Positions 25,724 through 32,013 of a stretch of 64,000 nt of DNA are shown one piece after another. The stretch covers positions 1,103,501 through 1,167,500 of the forward strand of contig NZ_CP018221.1 of assembly GCF_001890385.1 (NCBI RefSeq), in the 5' to 3' direction. The notes under the pieces were generated by a model. That model was not told the DNA's origin. It ran no database searches and worked only from the letters and a program-made list of their open reading frames with translations. A program made the position numbers and the translations under genes. The first letter of the stretch is position 1, and each line of letters starts with the position of its first letter. Source of the stretch: Tardibacter chloracetimidivorans (GTDB lineage Bacteria > Pseudomonadota > Alphaproteobacteria > Sphingomonadales > Sphingomonadaceae).

Positions 25724-26382
25724 GATGTTGCCCTTTCGTGGGATGCTGCCGTCTCTCCGGCTGTCATGGCGGTGGACGCCACGCGCCCGCCGAAGTCCGT
25801 TGCGCCCCAGCGGCGCTTGCCGAATTCGGCGATCTCCGATCGCGCCAGCCCCGCTTCCTCCAGCAGCTCCAGCGCGTCGATCAGGTCGAACCGGGTGAAC
25901 AGGAAAAAGCCCGCGATATGCTGCTCGCTGTGCAGGCCCGGATCGGCCTTCAGCCAGTCGCGCAGCCGCTCCGCCCTCACCTGCGCCCCTGTCACATGGT
26001 CCGGCTCGCGAGCGTCCGTGATCGCATCGGCCAGCGGCGCGCTCCGCATCAGCGCTTCCCAATAGGTCGATTGCCCCTGATAGGCGGGCGCGATCTCGCG
26101 GATCAGCCGGTGCCGCACCGCGATCTTCAGCGCCGCCCGCGCCCGGTCATGATAGAATCCGCACCCCGCCGCGATATTGCCGACGCGGCATGGCACCAGC
26201 TCGCGCGCCAGCCAGGCCGTCGCCACCAGCGCATCGGGCGCGATGCCGGACAGCGACCGGTCGATCGCGACACATCGTTCGGCGACCAGCGCCTGCCATG
26301 TCCCCGGCGATCCCGCCCCCTGCCGCGCCTGCCGCGCCGCGCCCTTCGGCCGTTCCGGTGTCGACATCGTCCCCCCCAGCAT
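25720..26382 (-). CDS. Putative helix-rich phage regulatory/replication protein
   Basis: A 220-residue basic protein. I use the ATG at 26382 because GGGGGG lies eight bases upstream; the ATG at 26367 is the alternative. It contains a helix-turn-helix-like part (ELVPCRVGNIAAGCGFYHDR followed by ARAALKIAVRHRLI), then a C-terminal half with FLFTRFDLIDALELLEEAGLA. It may be a DNA-binding factor for the early region. Family not recognised. Confidence 0.55.
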   Translation of the reverse strand: MLGGTMSTPERPKGAARQARQGAGSPGTWQALVAERCVAIDRSLSGIAPDALVATAWLARELVPCRVGNIAAGCGFYHDRARAALKIAVRHRLIREIAPAYQGQSTYWEALMRSAPLADAITDAREPDHVTGAQVRAERLRDWLKADPGLHSEQHIAGFFLFTRFDLIDALELLEEAGLARSEIAEFGKRRWGATDFGGRVASTAMTAGETAASHERATS

Positions 26383-26386
26383 CGGC

Positions 26387-26854
26387 TCAGCCCCCCGCCC
26401 TGCCCGATCGCAGCCGGTCCGCCTGTTCGATGATCGCCGCCAGCTGGGGCAGCAGCGGCCGCAGCGCATCGGCCACAGCCAGCGTCTCGCGATGGTCGCG
26501 GACGCCATCGGCATTGGCTTCGGCCAGCGCGCCCGCGACGCTCGCTAGGCCCGAGATCATCCGCAGGTCATGCGCTTCGTCGGCGTAGAGCGGCGCGAGC
26601 CGAAAGCCATAGGCCGCCAGCAGTTCGTCCAGCGCGGTCGCGTCCAGCGCCAGCAGGTTCAGCGTGGTATGCAGCTTCAGGCTGGTGGTTTCGTCGCGCG
26701 CGTTGCGGATGGTCTTTTCATCGCAGCCCGCATCCAACGCGACGCGAGACGGGCCATGCGCCTTCACCACCCGCTGCAGCCCCAGCGCCAGCATGCGCCG
26801 GGCCTCCGATTCCGTCAGACGTTGCGGTGCGGGAAGGACTTTACCGCCGCTCAT
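26387..26854 (-). CDS. CII-like helix-turn-helix regulator (candidate)
   Basis: A 155-residue protein two genes downstream of the Cro-like gene. It contains an HTH-like core (RVALDAGCDEKTIRNARDET followed by TSLKLHTTLNLLALD) and a C-terminal Ala/Leu-rich helical region. The place after cro is where CII-type activators sit. The assignment is positional. Confidence 0.5.
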   Translation of the reverse strand: MSGGKVLPAPQRLTESEARRMLALGLQRVVKAHGPSRVALDAGCDEKTIRNARDETTSLKLHTTLNLLALDATALDELLAAYGFRLAPLYADEAHDLRMISGLASVAGALAEANADGVRDHRETLAVADALRPLLPQLAAIIEQADRLRSGRAGG

Positions 26855-27033
26855 TGGATAGAACCTCCACCATGACTGGAACCCGACCGTCCATTCGCCA
26901 GCGCGATCAGCAGCTCCGCCACCACCTGGCGGCGCAGATCGGCGTCGTCTCCGGTGGACTCCCGAGCCGCCTGCTCAACCATGCTGCTGCTGCCGCCACA
27001 TCGCGGCGCGACGACGATGCGCCCGCCCCTCAC
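26851..27033 (-). CDS. Small phage protein of unknown function
   Basis: A 60-residue basic frame with a GTG start overlapping the stop of the Cro-like gene and a stop overlapping the CII-like start. Coupling on both sides supports it, but the N-terminal 17 residues could be non-coding if the ATG at 26982 is used. No family recognised. Confidence 0.45.
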   Translation of the reverse strand: MRGGRIVVAPRCGGSSSMVEQAARESTGDDADLRRQVVAELLIALANGRSGSSHGGGSIQ

Positions 27034-27284
27034 GCGGCTTCGCTTTCGGCGTTGCCCGCGGGTTCGGGCGGATATAGGTCAGGCCGCAGCCGATGGCGCG
27101 GAACGCCCGTCCCGGCCTCGACCTTCAGCACATATTTTGCGGGCAGCGCGGATCCCTTCTGGAGCAGCTGCCAGATGTTGCCCTGCGTACAGCCGCACAT
27201 CGTCGCCAGCGCCGTTTGTGACCCTGCCGCCTCCAGCGCTTCAAGGAACGCGGCGTGTTCGGGAGATATGCCAATTTCGCTCAT
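27030..27284 (-). CDS. Cro / YdaS-like repressor
   Basis: An 84-residue helix-turn-helix protein of the YdaS (Cro-like) type: EALEAAGSQTALATMCGCTQ followed by GNIWQLLQKG and LKVEAGTGVPRHRLRPDLY. It is the first gene of the long leftward operon, opposite the CI-like repressor across a shared operator region. A promoter with TTGACG and TATTAC spaced 15 bases ends about 11 bases before the ATG and no ribosome site is visible, so the mRNA may be (nearly) leaderless. Confidence 0.85.
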   Translation of the reverse strand: MSEIGISPEHAAFLEALEAAGSQTALATMCGCTQGNIWQLLQKGSALPAKYVLKVEAGTGVPRHRLRPDLYPPEPAGNAESEAA

Positions 27285-27285
27285 G

Positions 27286-27360
27286 CCGGATGGTGTAATA
27301 GAATGCTATTAGCTTCGTCAATAGGACACTACAATAGCAGGCTATTAACAAGCTGCTATT
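27286..27360. promoter_or_regulatory. Divergent immunity promoters with repressor operators
   Basis: A repeat with consensus AATAG-N4-CTATT occurs at 27297-27310 (perfect) and 27333-27346 (perfect), and in degenerate form at 27320-27333 and 27347-27360. The first overlaps the -10 of the leftward promoter (TATTAC, minus strand 27300-27295); the degenerate one touches its -35 (TTGACG, 27321-27316). The rightward promoter for cI has a good -10 (TACAAT, 27330-27335) that overlaps the second perfect site. Binding of CI and Cro here would set the lysis-lysogeny switch. Confidence 0.78.
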
Positions 27361-27368
27361 ACCGTGGC

Positions 27369-27833
27369 ATGCGCGTTGACCGGATCAAGGAAGCCATGGA
27401 CAAGCTGGGCTGGGATCAGAGCCGGCTTGCGCGGGAGGTGGATTGCACCCAAGGGGCTATCTGGCAGATCCTCGACGGGAGGGTGCGCCGCAGCCGCCTC
27501 TTGCCTGATATTGCCGATGCGCTTGGCGTCTCGCTCGATTATCTGAAAGGACGCACGGACGATCCGGCGCAAAGCGCCGCGCCGAGGGCCAAGGCCGAGC
27601 CCCCGCCAAAAACCATCCTGCTCGGCGTTGCGTTGCCTAGTGAACGGTTGTTGCGGGGCATGTTTGAGGGCCTATTGCAAATCGCTGGCGTGACGGATGA
27701 TGTGGATGAACGTGCCGCAACGCTCGCTCGGCTGCTGCCAGGCGCTCTTGAGCAAGCCGCAATTCGCTCCGCTGATAGCCGTCGACATCGCACGCCTGGT
27801 CAGCGCCAGACAGCTGCTCGATCTCATTCCTGA
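27369..27833 (+). CDS. CI-like repressor without peptidase domain
   Basis: A 154-residue protein from the ATG at 27369. Residues 1-60 are an XRE helix-turn-helix (IKEAMDKLGWDQSRLAREVD, CTQGAIWQILDG, DIADALGVSLDYLKG). The rest (LPSERLLRGMFEGLLQIAG) resembles the C-terminal part of small phage regulators and has no S24 catalytic Ser/Lys region. It therefore should not self-cleave on DNA damage. Its 3' third overlaps an antisense gene that has a LexA box in front of it. Confidence 0.82.
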   Translation: MRVDRIKEAMDKLGWDQSRLAREVDCTQGAIWQILDGRVRRSRLLPDIADALGVSLDYLKGRTDDPAQSAAPRAKAEPPPKTILLGVALPSERLLRGMFEGLLQIAGVTDDVDERAATLARLLPGALEQAAIRSADSRRHRTPGQRQTAARSHS

Positions 27834-27930
27834 GGTCTTCGCACACCCCCTTGATTGTCGCGCAGGCCATGAGGCAGGCACTGCAATGCTCTTCACAGGC
27901 TGGCTCATCCAGATAGATTGCGTCGACCAT
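27637..27930 (-). CDS. LexA-controlled small Cys-rich protein, antisense to the end of cI
   Basis: A 97-residue protein starting MVDAIYLDEPACEEHCSACL with Cys at several positions (C-x3-C-x2-C-x3-C, then more) and a helical middle with EDLRNEIEQLSG and QERLAAAERALRHVH. A ribosome site (GGGGGA) lies just before the ATG. A perfect alphaproteobacterial LexA box ends 13 bases upstream. It converges on and overlaps cI by 197 bp. It could be an antirepressor that inactivates CI, or act by antisense transcription. No homologue recognised. Confidence 0.55.
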   Translation of the reverse strand: MVDAIYLDEPACEEHCSACLMACATIKGVCEDLRNEIEQLSGADQACDVDGYQRSELRLAQERLAAAERALRHVHPHHPSRQRFAIGPQTCPATTVH

Positions 27931-27942
27931 CTTTCCCCCGAT

Positions 27943-27972
27943 GTTCCTTGTTCGTTCTTATACCAGAACGAA
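27943..27972 (-). promoter_or_regulatory. LexA (SOS) box and overlapping palindrome
   Basis: GTTC-CTTGTTC-GTTC (27943-27957) fits the alphaproteobacterial LexA operator GTTC-N7-GTTC exactly. It overlaps an eight-base inverted repeat TTCGTTCT / AGAACGAA with a six-base loop (27951-27972), within which the minus strand reads TATAAG, a good -10 for the small gene below. So LexA should repress this promoter until DNA damage. Confidence 0.72.
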
Positions 27973-28047
27973 AAAGATGGGGAATGCGTTAACGCCCGCT
28001 GACACCTGAATTCCCACCCCCGCGCGGCACTGATGTGCCATGAATCT

Positions 28048-28089
28048 TAACAGAATTATACTGTTACGGACGTAACCGTGAATTTACGG
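28048..28089 (+). promoter_or_regulatory. Operator-like palindromes upstream of the second XRE gene
   Basis: Three adjacent dyads: TAACAG-N7-CTGTTA (28048-28066), TTACG-GA-CGTAA (28064-28075) and CCGT-N6-ACGG (28076-28089). A -10-like TATACT (28057-28062) lies inside the first. They differ from the AATAG-N4-CTATT sites, so this gene likely has its own autoregulation. Confidence 0.55.
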
Positions 28090-28108
28090 CTGTGTCATAT
28101 CGCGGCTT

Positions 28109-28453
28109 ATGCCAAGCCTCGACACTGCGGTAATGAAGGCCGCCCGCAAGAGGCGGAACCTGTCGCAGCAAAGGCTTGCTGAACTTCTCGGACGCGAACA
28201 GCCCACGATCCAGCGCTGGGAAGCCGGGAAATCCGCACCCAAGACGCTGCCGATGTTCGTCCAGCTGTGCGACGCGCTGGGCGTTTCGGCCGATGCGCTG
28301 CTCGGACGGCAGCCGGTTCCGAGCGCTGATTATCTGTTGAAGATCATCGACGAGGCCATGATCGGCCGCCGGGCGCTTCCCGCCGCCGATCGCCGCACCA
28401 TCGCCGATGCCCTATGCAAGCGCCTTCGGCGAAGCGCGGGCTTGCCCGAGTAA
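28109..28453 (+). CDS. XRE family transcriptional regulator
   Basis: A 114-residue protein with a classical helix-turn-helix at residues about 10-65: KAARKRRNLSQQRLAELLGR, then EQPTIQRWEAGKSAPKTL and LCDALGVSADALLG. The C-terminal tail has ADRRTIADALCKRLRRSAG. It is the second XRE regulator of the prophage and has its own set of dyads in front, so it might govern the adjacent moron genes or act with the SOS gene. There is no strong ribosome site before the ATG. Confidence 0.85.
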   Translation: MPSLDTAVMKAARKRRNLSQQRLAELLGREQPTIQRWEAGKSAPKTLPMFVQLCDALGVSADALLGRQPVPSADYLLKIIDEAMIGRRALPAADRRTIADALCKRLRRSAGLPE

Positions 28454-28479
28454 AGTTGGATGAAGCCGATTCGTCCGGG

Positions 28480-28974
28480 CTAGGCGCGTTGCACGGCCAA
28501 TCGAACCATCTTTTCCGTCGTTATTTGAATTCGAACCGGACCCCACAAGCTCACGATCAAAATGCACACGGGCGCAATCATGATTAATATAGCGGCAACA
28601 ATCGGATTTGCCGCTAGGGCTGACGCGAAATAACGCAGCGCGAAACTGGACTTCATGTCTGCATATTTTCGGTCAGGTTCGTCAAACTTGAGGAAATTCA
28701 GACCTACCGCGCGCGCGATTGAATCGACCGTGCCGACAATGGCTGTCAACAACAGAAATATGCTTGCCCGAAATGACAGCGCCGTATGCAGTGCATGCTC
28801 GACAAACGCCCTGTCCTTGTTCGCGAGATCGGGTTTGCTGAGCAGGCTCGCACCCAGGTCGAACAATCGTTCTCGCATCGGATAAACCAGGTTCGCCAAC
28901 ACCCGCAAAAGTGCGATGTACCCAAAAATTATGGCCAGAACGGTGATCAGCCCATGAGCTTCAGCGTCAGTCAT
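28480..28974 (-). CDS. Moron-like membrane protein
   Basis: A 164-residue protein with about three transmembrane helices: residues 8-30 (LITVLAIIFGYIALLRVLAN), 66-90 (FRASIFLLLTAIVGTVDSIA) and 122-147 (IVAAILIMIAPVCILIVSLW). The loop between the second and third spans is charged. It overlaps the next upstream gene by 4 bp, forming a two-gene unit transcribed against the immunity region. GC is lower than in neighbours. A role in superinfection exclusion or other lysogen functions is possible; no family recognised. Confidence 0.65.
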   Translation of the reverse strand: MTDAEAHGLITVLAIIFGYIALLRVLANLVYPMRERLFDLGASLLSKPDLANKDRAFVEHALHTALSFRASIFLLLTAIVGTVDSIARAVGLNFLKFDEPDRKYADMKSSFALRYFASALAANPIVAAILIMIAPVCILIVSLWGPVRIQITTEKMVRLAVQRA

Positions 28975-29357
28975 TTTCCATCTTCCTCCACCCTGTTGTG
29001 GGAGGGAATCAAAGGCAATTCAGGCTCCGCTTCATCCACCTTCGCCTTACTAATATAGGTCAAACGTGCATAGGTAAAAGTGGCAATCCGCTGTCGGAGT
29101 GCTGCGGGCAAACGCCGCATGAGCTGGTCCATGTCGCTGTGAAGTTTGCGATAATAGGCGAAGAGGTGAGCGAGCGACCACGCGCACATAAGCCCGAGGA
29201 ACGCCATGGGGTGGTCAAATAGCCAATCGTTGGCGGCCATCACCGGCGCAAAAAAGCGCTCGATGACCTGAAGGCCGCCGAGCACGAGAACAATCTCCGC
29301 GACCAGTCTCTTGAGATAGCTCCACCAGCTCCAGTGCTGGTCCCCGGTATCGCTCAC
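28971..29357 (-). CDS. Moron-like membrane protein, first of a pair
   Basis: A 128-residue protein with a Trp-rich N-terminus (QHWSWWSYLKRLVAEIVLVL), two predicted membrane segments (about 14-30 and 50-68, AFLGLMCAWSLAHLFAYY) and a C-terminal cytoplasmic part (MRRLPAALRQRIATFTYARL). It is coupled to the second membrane gene by an ATGA overlap, so the two may form a complex. Lower GC suggests separate origin. Function unknown. Confidence 0.65.
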   Translation of the reverse strand: MSDTGDQHWSWWSYLKRLVAEIVLVLGGLQVIERFFAPVMAANDWLFDHPMAFLGLMCAWSLAHLFAYYRKLHSDMDQLMRRLPAALRQRIATFTYARLTYISKAKVDEAEPELPLIPSHNRVEEDGK

Positions 29358-29418
29358 TGACGCGATCCATAACGCAGCCGGGTCACATATCCCTCGCGAA
29401 CCAGATGGTCCGGCCCAC

Positions 29419-29787
29419 TCAATCGGCCGGCCTGGTGGGCTTCACGACATCGACGTCGCGCAGCTCGGGGAAGCAGCGCTTCGCCGTGTCCCGCCAGATC
29501 CCTTTGACATTCCCACGCCACGTCCCATGGCCATAGAGCACGAGCTGTCGCTGCTCGCCCTCATGGATTTCCATGCTCATTATCGGGTCGCCGGGCGCAG
29601 CGAACATGATCCGCATGTACCAGTTGATCTTGACGCCGTCGGCAATCGGGACCGGCGTCGCCGTTCCGCGCTTTGCCCAGGTCTCGGTGACGCAGGCCTG
29701 AATCTCGGTGAGCGGCGCTGCCGAGGTAGCTGCCACATAGGATCGGTCAGCTGGAAACACGACCGCCGCCAGAATAAGTTCGATCAC
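29419..29787 (-). CDS. Exported hypothetical protein
   Basis: A 122-residue protein with a short hydrophobic N-terminus (MIELILAAVVFPADRSYVAA) that may be a signal peptide or N-tail anchor. The rest has two Cys residues (at about 32 and 107) that could pair outside the cytoplasm, and strands such as MRIMFAAPGDPIMSMEIHEG and RQLVLYGHGTW. It precedes the membrane protein pair and may be part of the same lysogenic cargo. No family recognised. Confidence 0.6.
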   Translation of the reverse strand: MIELILAAVVFPADRSYVAATSAAPLTEIQACVTETWAKRGTATPVPIADGVKINWYMRIMFAAPGDPIMSMEIHEGEQRQLVLYGHGTWRGNVKGIWRDTAKRCFPELRDVDVVKPTRPAD

Positions 29788-29837
29788 GTTGAACCCCCTG
29801 CGGCAGGATCATATCGCCTGCGGCATGGTCCCGCCCT

Positions 29838-29876
29838 AATAGTTTGCTATTGACTTAGATAATAGAATGCTATTTC
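29838..29876 (+). promoter_or_regulatory. Second repressor-controlled promoter (rightward operon)
   Basis: Two perfect AATAG-N4-CTATT operators (29838-29851 and 29861-29874) lie 23 bases apart. The second is identical over 14 bases to the site at 27297. The -35 is TTGACT (29850-29855), overlapping the first operator; the -10 is TATTTC (29871-29876), spaced 15 bases, overlapping the second. This is the same geometry as the leftward immunity promoter, so CI and Cro should control both. Confidence 0.75.
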
Positions 29877-29907
29877 TTCCGGCCCCATCAACCCATGGGA
29901 GCACATC

Positions 29908-30363
29908 ATGCGTCACGATCCGGTCATTCCCGCCGCGCGGCTTGCCGCTGTCGACGGCTCCATTGTCCTTCCCCCCGCGCACGAGCAGCCCGATGTCCTG
30001 ACGTCCGACTGGCTCGTGCTCCAGTTCGATCGGCTGCATGACACCGGCGAGGTGATCGGCGTCAGCGAAAGCCGGGGTGGCGCGCTTGCCGACGCCTTCG
30101 CTTGCGATCTGAACGAAGGCCGCATCATCGCCATCGCCCGCGTTGACACCGTGGTGCTTCCCGGCAGCACCCCCGGAAGGCCCGCCGTACTGGGGCCGCG
30201 CCGCGACCGCGACCGGGCCGAACCGCCATCTCCTGAAGCCGCGCAGCGCCGCGCCGATGCCCGCGCGGGCGTCAGGCTGGCCCGCGCCGTGCACAATTTC
30301 GCGCTCGGCTTTGCCGCCTGCGCGACGCTGATCTTCATCGGCGCGCTGGTGCGGGTGCTGTGA
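29908..30363 (+). CDS. First gene of rightward operon; membrane-anchored hypothetical
   Basis: A 151-residue protein. The N-terminal 80 residues form a globular, strand-containing part (SDWLVLQFDRLHDTGEVIGV); then an Arg/Pro-rich charged stretch precedes one C-terminal membrane helix (FALGFAACATLIFIGALVRV). It is first after the operator-controlled promoter, with a GGGAG ribosome site. Function unknown; a small tail-anchored early protein. Confidence 0.65.
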   Translation: MRHDPVIPAARLAAVDGSIVLPPAHEQPDVLTSDWLVLQFDRLHDTGEVIGVSESRGGALADAFACDLNEGRIIAIARVDTVVLPGSTPGRPAVLGPRRDRDRAEPPSPEAAQRRADARAGVRLARAVHNFALGFAACATLIFIGALVRVL

Positions 30364-30530
30364 TGGCGCACCTGTTCACGCCAGAGACGCTGGAGCTGAT
30401 CGGCCTGACGGTGATCGTCGCCATCATCGCCGCGCTCATCGTCGCCACGCTCTGGAACCATGATCCGGATGCGCCACCGCCCTGCGGCGGCTGCGACAGC
30501 GCCTCCTGCATCCACTGCAACCCGTTCTGA
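30363..30530 (+). CDS. Small single-pass membrane protein with Cys cluster
   Basis: A 55-codon frame beginning one base before the upstream stop ends (TGATG). The product has one membrane helix (LTVIVAIIAALIVATLW) followed by a Cys motif C-G-G-C-D-S-A-S-C-I-H-C at the C-terminus, which could bind a metal. Function unknown. Confidence 0.6.
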   Translation: MAHLFTPETLELIGLTVIVAIIAALIVATLWNHDPDAPPPCGGCDSASCIHCNPF

Positions 30531-30541
30531 GAAGGATCGAC

Positions 30542-30697
30542 ATGCAGCAGCAAGCATCCACCGATTGCCCTGAGCGCCTCGACGCCGACCGCTGGCGGCG
30601 CGTCCATCTGGCGGGCGACCGCAACCCGCCGATCCGGCTCATCCGGGGCAAGGTCTTCGCCTTCCCCGCCAAGGGCGAGGTCCTGCGCAATGGCTGA
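30542..30697 (+). CDS. Small phage protein, unknown
   Basis: A 51-codon frame (MQQQASTDCPERLDADRWRR, then LIRGKVFAFPAKGEVLRNG) with a GAAGGA ribosome site. Its stop overlaps the start of the next gene by eight bases. Basic and short, possibly a nucleic-acid-binding early protein. Confidence 0.55.
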   Translation: MQQQASTDCPERLDADRWRRVHLAGDRNPPIRLIRGKVFAFPAKGEVLRNG

Positions 30698-30941
30698 TTC
30701 GATTGAACAGCGCCACCGCGCCAACATGAACGCAATCGCGGACGTACTCGACAGACAATTCAACCCGCCCGGCAGCGTCCGCAAGATCGTGTTCACCCTA
30801 TTCATAGCCGAAAGCGGCAAGATGGAGGGAGGGCGCGTCAACTACATCAGCAACGGCCAGCGCGACGACATGACCACGATGGTCAAGGAGTGGTTGGCGC
30901 GCGTGGAAGGCCGCTTTTCGCAACAGGAAGGCCGCTCATGA
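30690..30941 (+). CDS. Hypothetical early phage protein
   Basis: An 83-residue protein (MADSIEQRHRANMNAIADVL, then VFTLFIAESGKMEGGRVNYI). The pattern resembles small, widely occurring early phage proteins in Proteobacteria. Coupled to both neighbours. Function unknown. Confidence 0.6.
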   Translation: MADSIEQRHRANMNAIADVLDRQFNPPGSVRKIVFTLFIAESGKMEGGRVNYISNGQRDDMTTMVKEWLARVEGRFSQQEGRS

Positions 30942-31171
30942 GCGGCGATCAGGACCTCTCGCGCGAGATCCGCCACATGGTCCGCGAGGCCTCGGACATT
31001 ATCGAGGATCCGCGCGCCGCGCAGGAAATGGCGATCGGCATCTTCGCCACCATCCTCTCGGCCGTGCCGCCCGTGCATCGGCGCATCATCGGCCTGCACC
31101 TGGTCAATCGTGCCATCGCCCATCTGGGCGACCAGCCCGCATCACCGAAAGGCATTACCATCCATGGCTGA
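30938..31171 (+). CDS. Hypothetical early phage protein
   Basis: A 77-residue helical protein, start ATG at 30938 overlapping the upstream stop (ATGA): LSREIRHMVREASDIIEDPR and AVPPVHRRIIGLHLVNRAI. No family recognised; part of the rightward operon. Confidence 0.55.
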   Translation: MSGDQDLSREIRHMVREASDIIEDPRAAQEMAIGIFATILSAVPPVHRRIIGLHLVNRAIAHLGDQPASPKGITIHG

Positions 31172-31724
31172 TCACACGCACATCATGGTTGATCTGGAAA
31201 CGCTCGGCACCGCAGCCGGATGCACAATCCTGTCCATCGGCGCCGTTGCCTTCAATCCGCTGTCGGGGATGATCGGAGGCAACTTCTACTGCAACGTCGA
31301 CCGCGCAAGCTGTGAAGCGATTGGCTTGAAGACCAATCCCGCGACCGTCGCGTGGTGGGCACAACAATCCGTCGAGGCACGGGCAGCGCTTGAGGCAAAC
31401 CCATATCCTATCGACGTCGCGCTTGACGCGTTTTCCTATTTCTACAGGGACAACGACGGCACGCACCTGTGGGGCCATGGGGGAAACTTTGACGCTCCCG
31501 TTCTGGAATCGGCATTTATCGCCGCTGGTATGGACCTGCCGTGGAAATACAGCGCCGCACGCTGCACGCGCACCATATACGAACTCGCCGGCGTAGCGCC
31601 CGATCGCATGAAAGGCGTCCATCACAACGCGCTGGACGATGCAATCAACCAGGCTGCGGCGGTGATCGCCGCCTATGGCGTTCTGAAACCAGCGATGGTT
31701 GCGAAGGAAGCGGCCCATGGGTGA
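31164..31724 (+). CDS. 3'-5' exonuclease, DEDDh type
   Basis: A 186-residue protein from the ATG at 31164. ExoI is HIMVDLETLG (Asp10, Glu12), ExoII is GHGGNFDAPVL (Asp), and ExoIII is HHNALDDAINQ with the H-x4-D spacing of the DEDDh class. It matches the family of phage exonucleases related to the RNase T / exonuclease VIII C-terminal domain. It could serve in recombination or degradation of host nucleic acid. It overlaps the next gene by eight bases. Confidence 0.9.
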   Translation: MADHTHIMVDLETLGTAAGCTILSIGAVAFNPLSGMIGGNFYCNVDRASCEAIGLKTNPATVAWWAQQSVEARAALEANPYPIDVALDAFSYFYRDNDGTHLWGHGGNFDAPVLESAFIAAGMDLPWKYSAARCTRTIYELAGVAPDRMKGVHHNALDDAINQAAAVIAAYGVLKPAMVAKEAAHG

Positions 31725-32013
31725 TCTCGCATCCATGTCGCTGGCCTGCATCAAGGCAGGCGTTCCTTCCGATCTCACGATGCGCCAGCTCGCGCTGCTG
31801 CATGTCGTGTCGAGCGGGAGACAGCAGGTCCGCGACCTCGCCAAGACGCTCGGCGTCTCCAAGCCGGTCATCACGCGGGCGGTCAATTCGCTCGCAGAAA
31901 GCCGCCTGGTCGAGCGCGAGCCTGACCCTGCCGATGGGCGGAACGTACTGATCGCGATCAGGCCAGACGGCAAGTGGTTGCTGGAGCAGATCCGGGAGGT
32001 GGCGCATGGCTGA
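31717..32013 (+). CDS. MarR family transcriptional regulator
   Basis: A 98-residue winged helix protein, start at 31717. It has LTMRQLALLHVVSSGRQQVR, the recognition helix part TLGVSKPVITRAVNSLAESR and the wing with EREPDPADGRNVLIAIRPDG. It is shorter than typical MarR proteins and lacks long dimerisation helices. It may tune the rightward operon or a host gene. Confidence 0.85.
   Translation: MGDLASMSLACIKAGVPSDLTMRQLALLHVVSSGRQQVRDLAKTLGVSKPVITRAVNSLAESRLVEREPDPADGRNVLIAIRPDGKWLLEQIREVAHG

Noticed and set aside
27697-28002. 101-codon plus-strand frame overlapping the SOS-controlled gene
   Set aside because: Lies opposite the better supported minus-strand gene, has no ribosome site, and mixes cI 3' end in the wrong frame.
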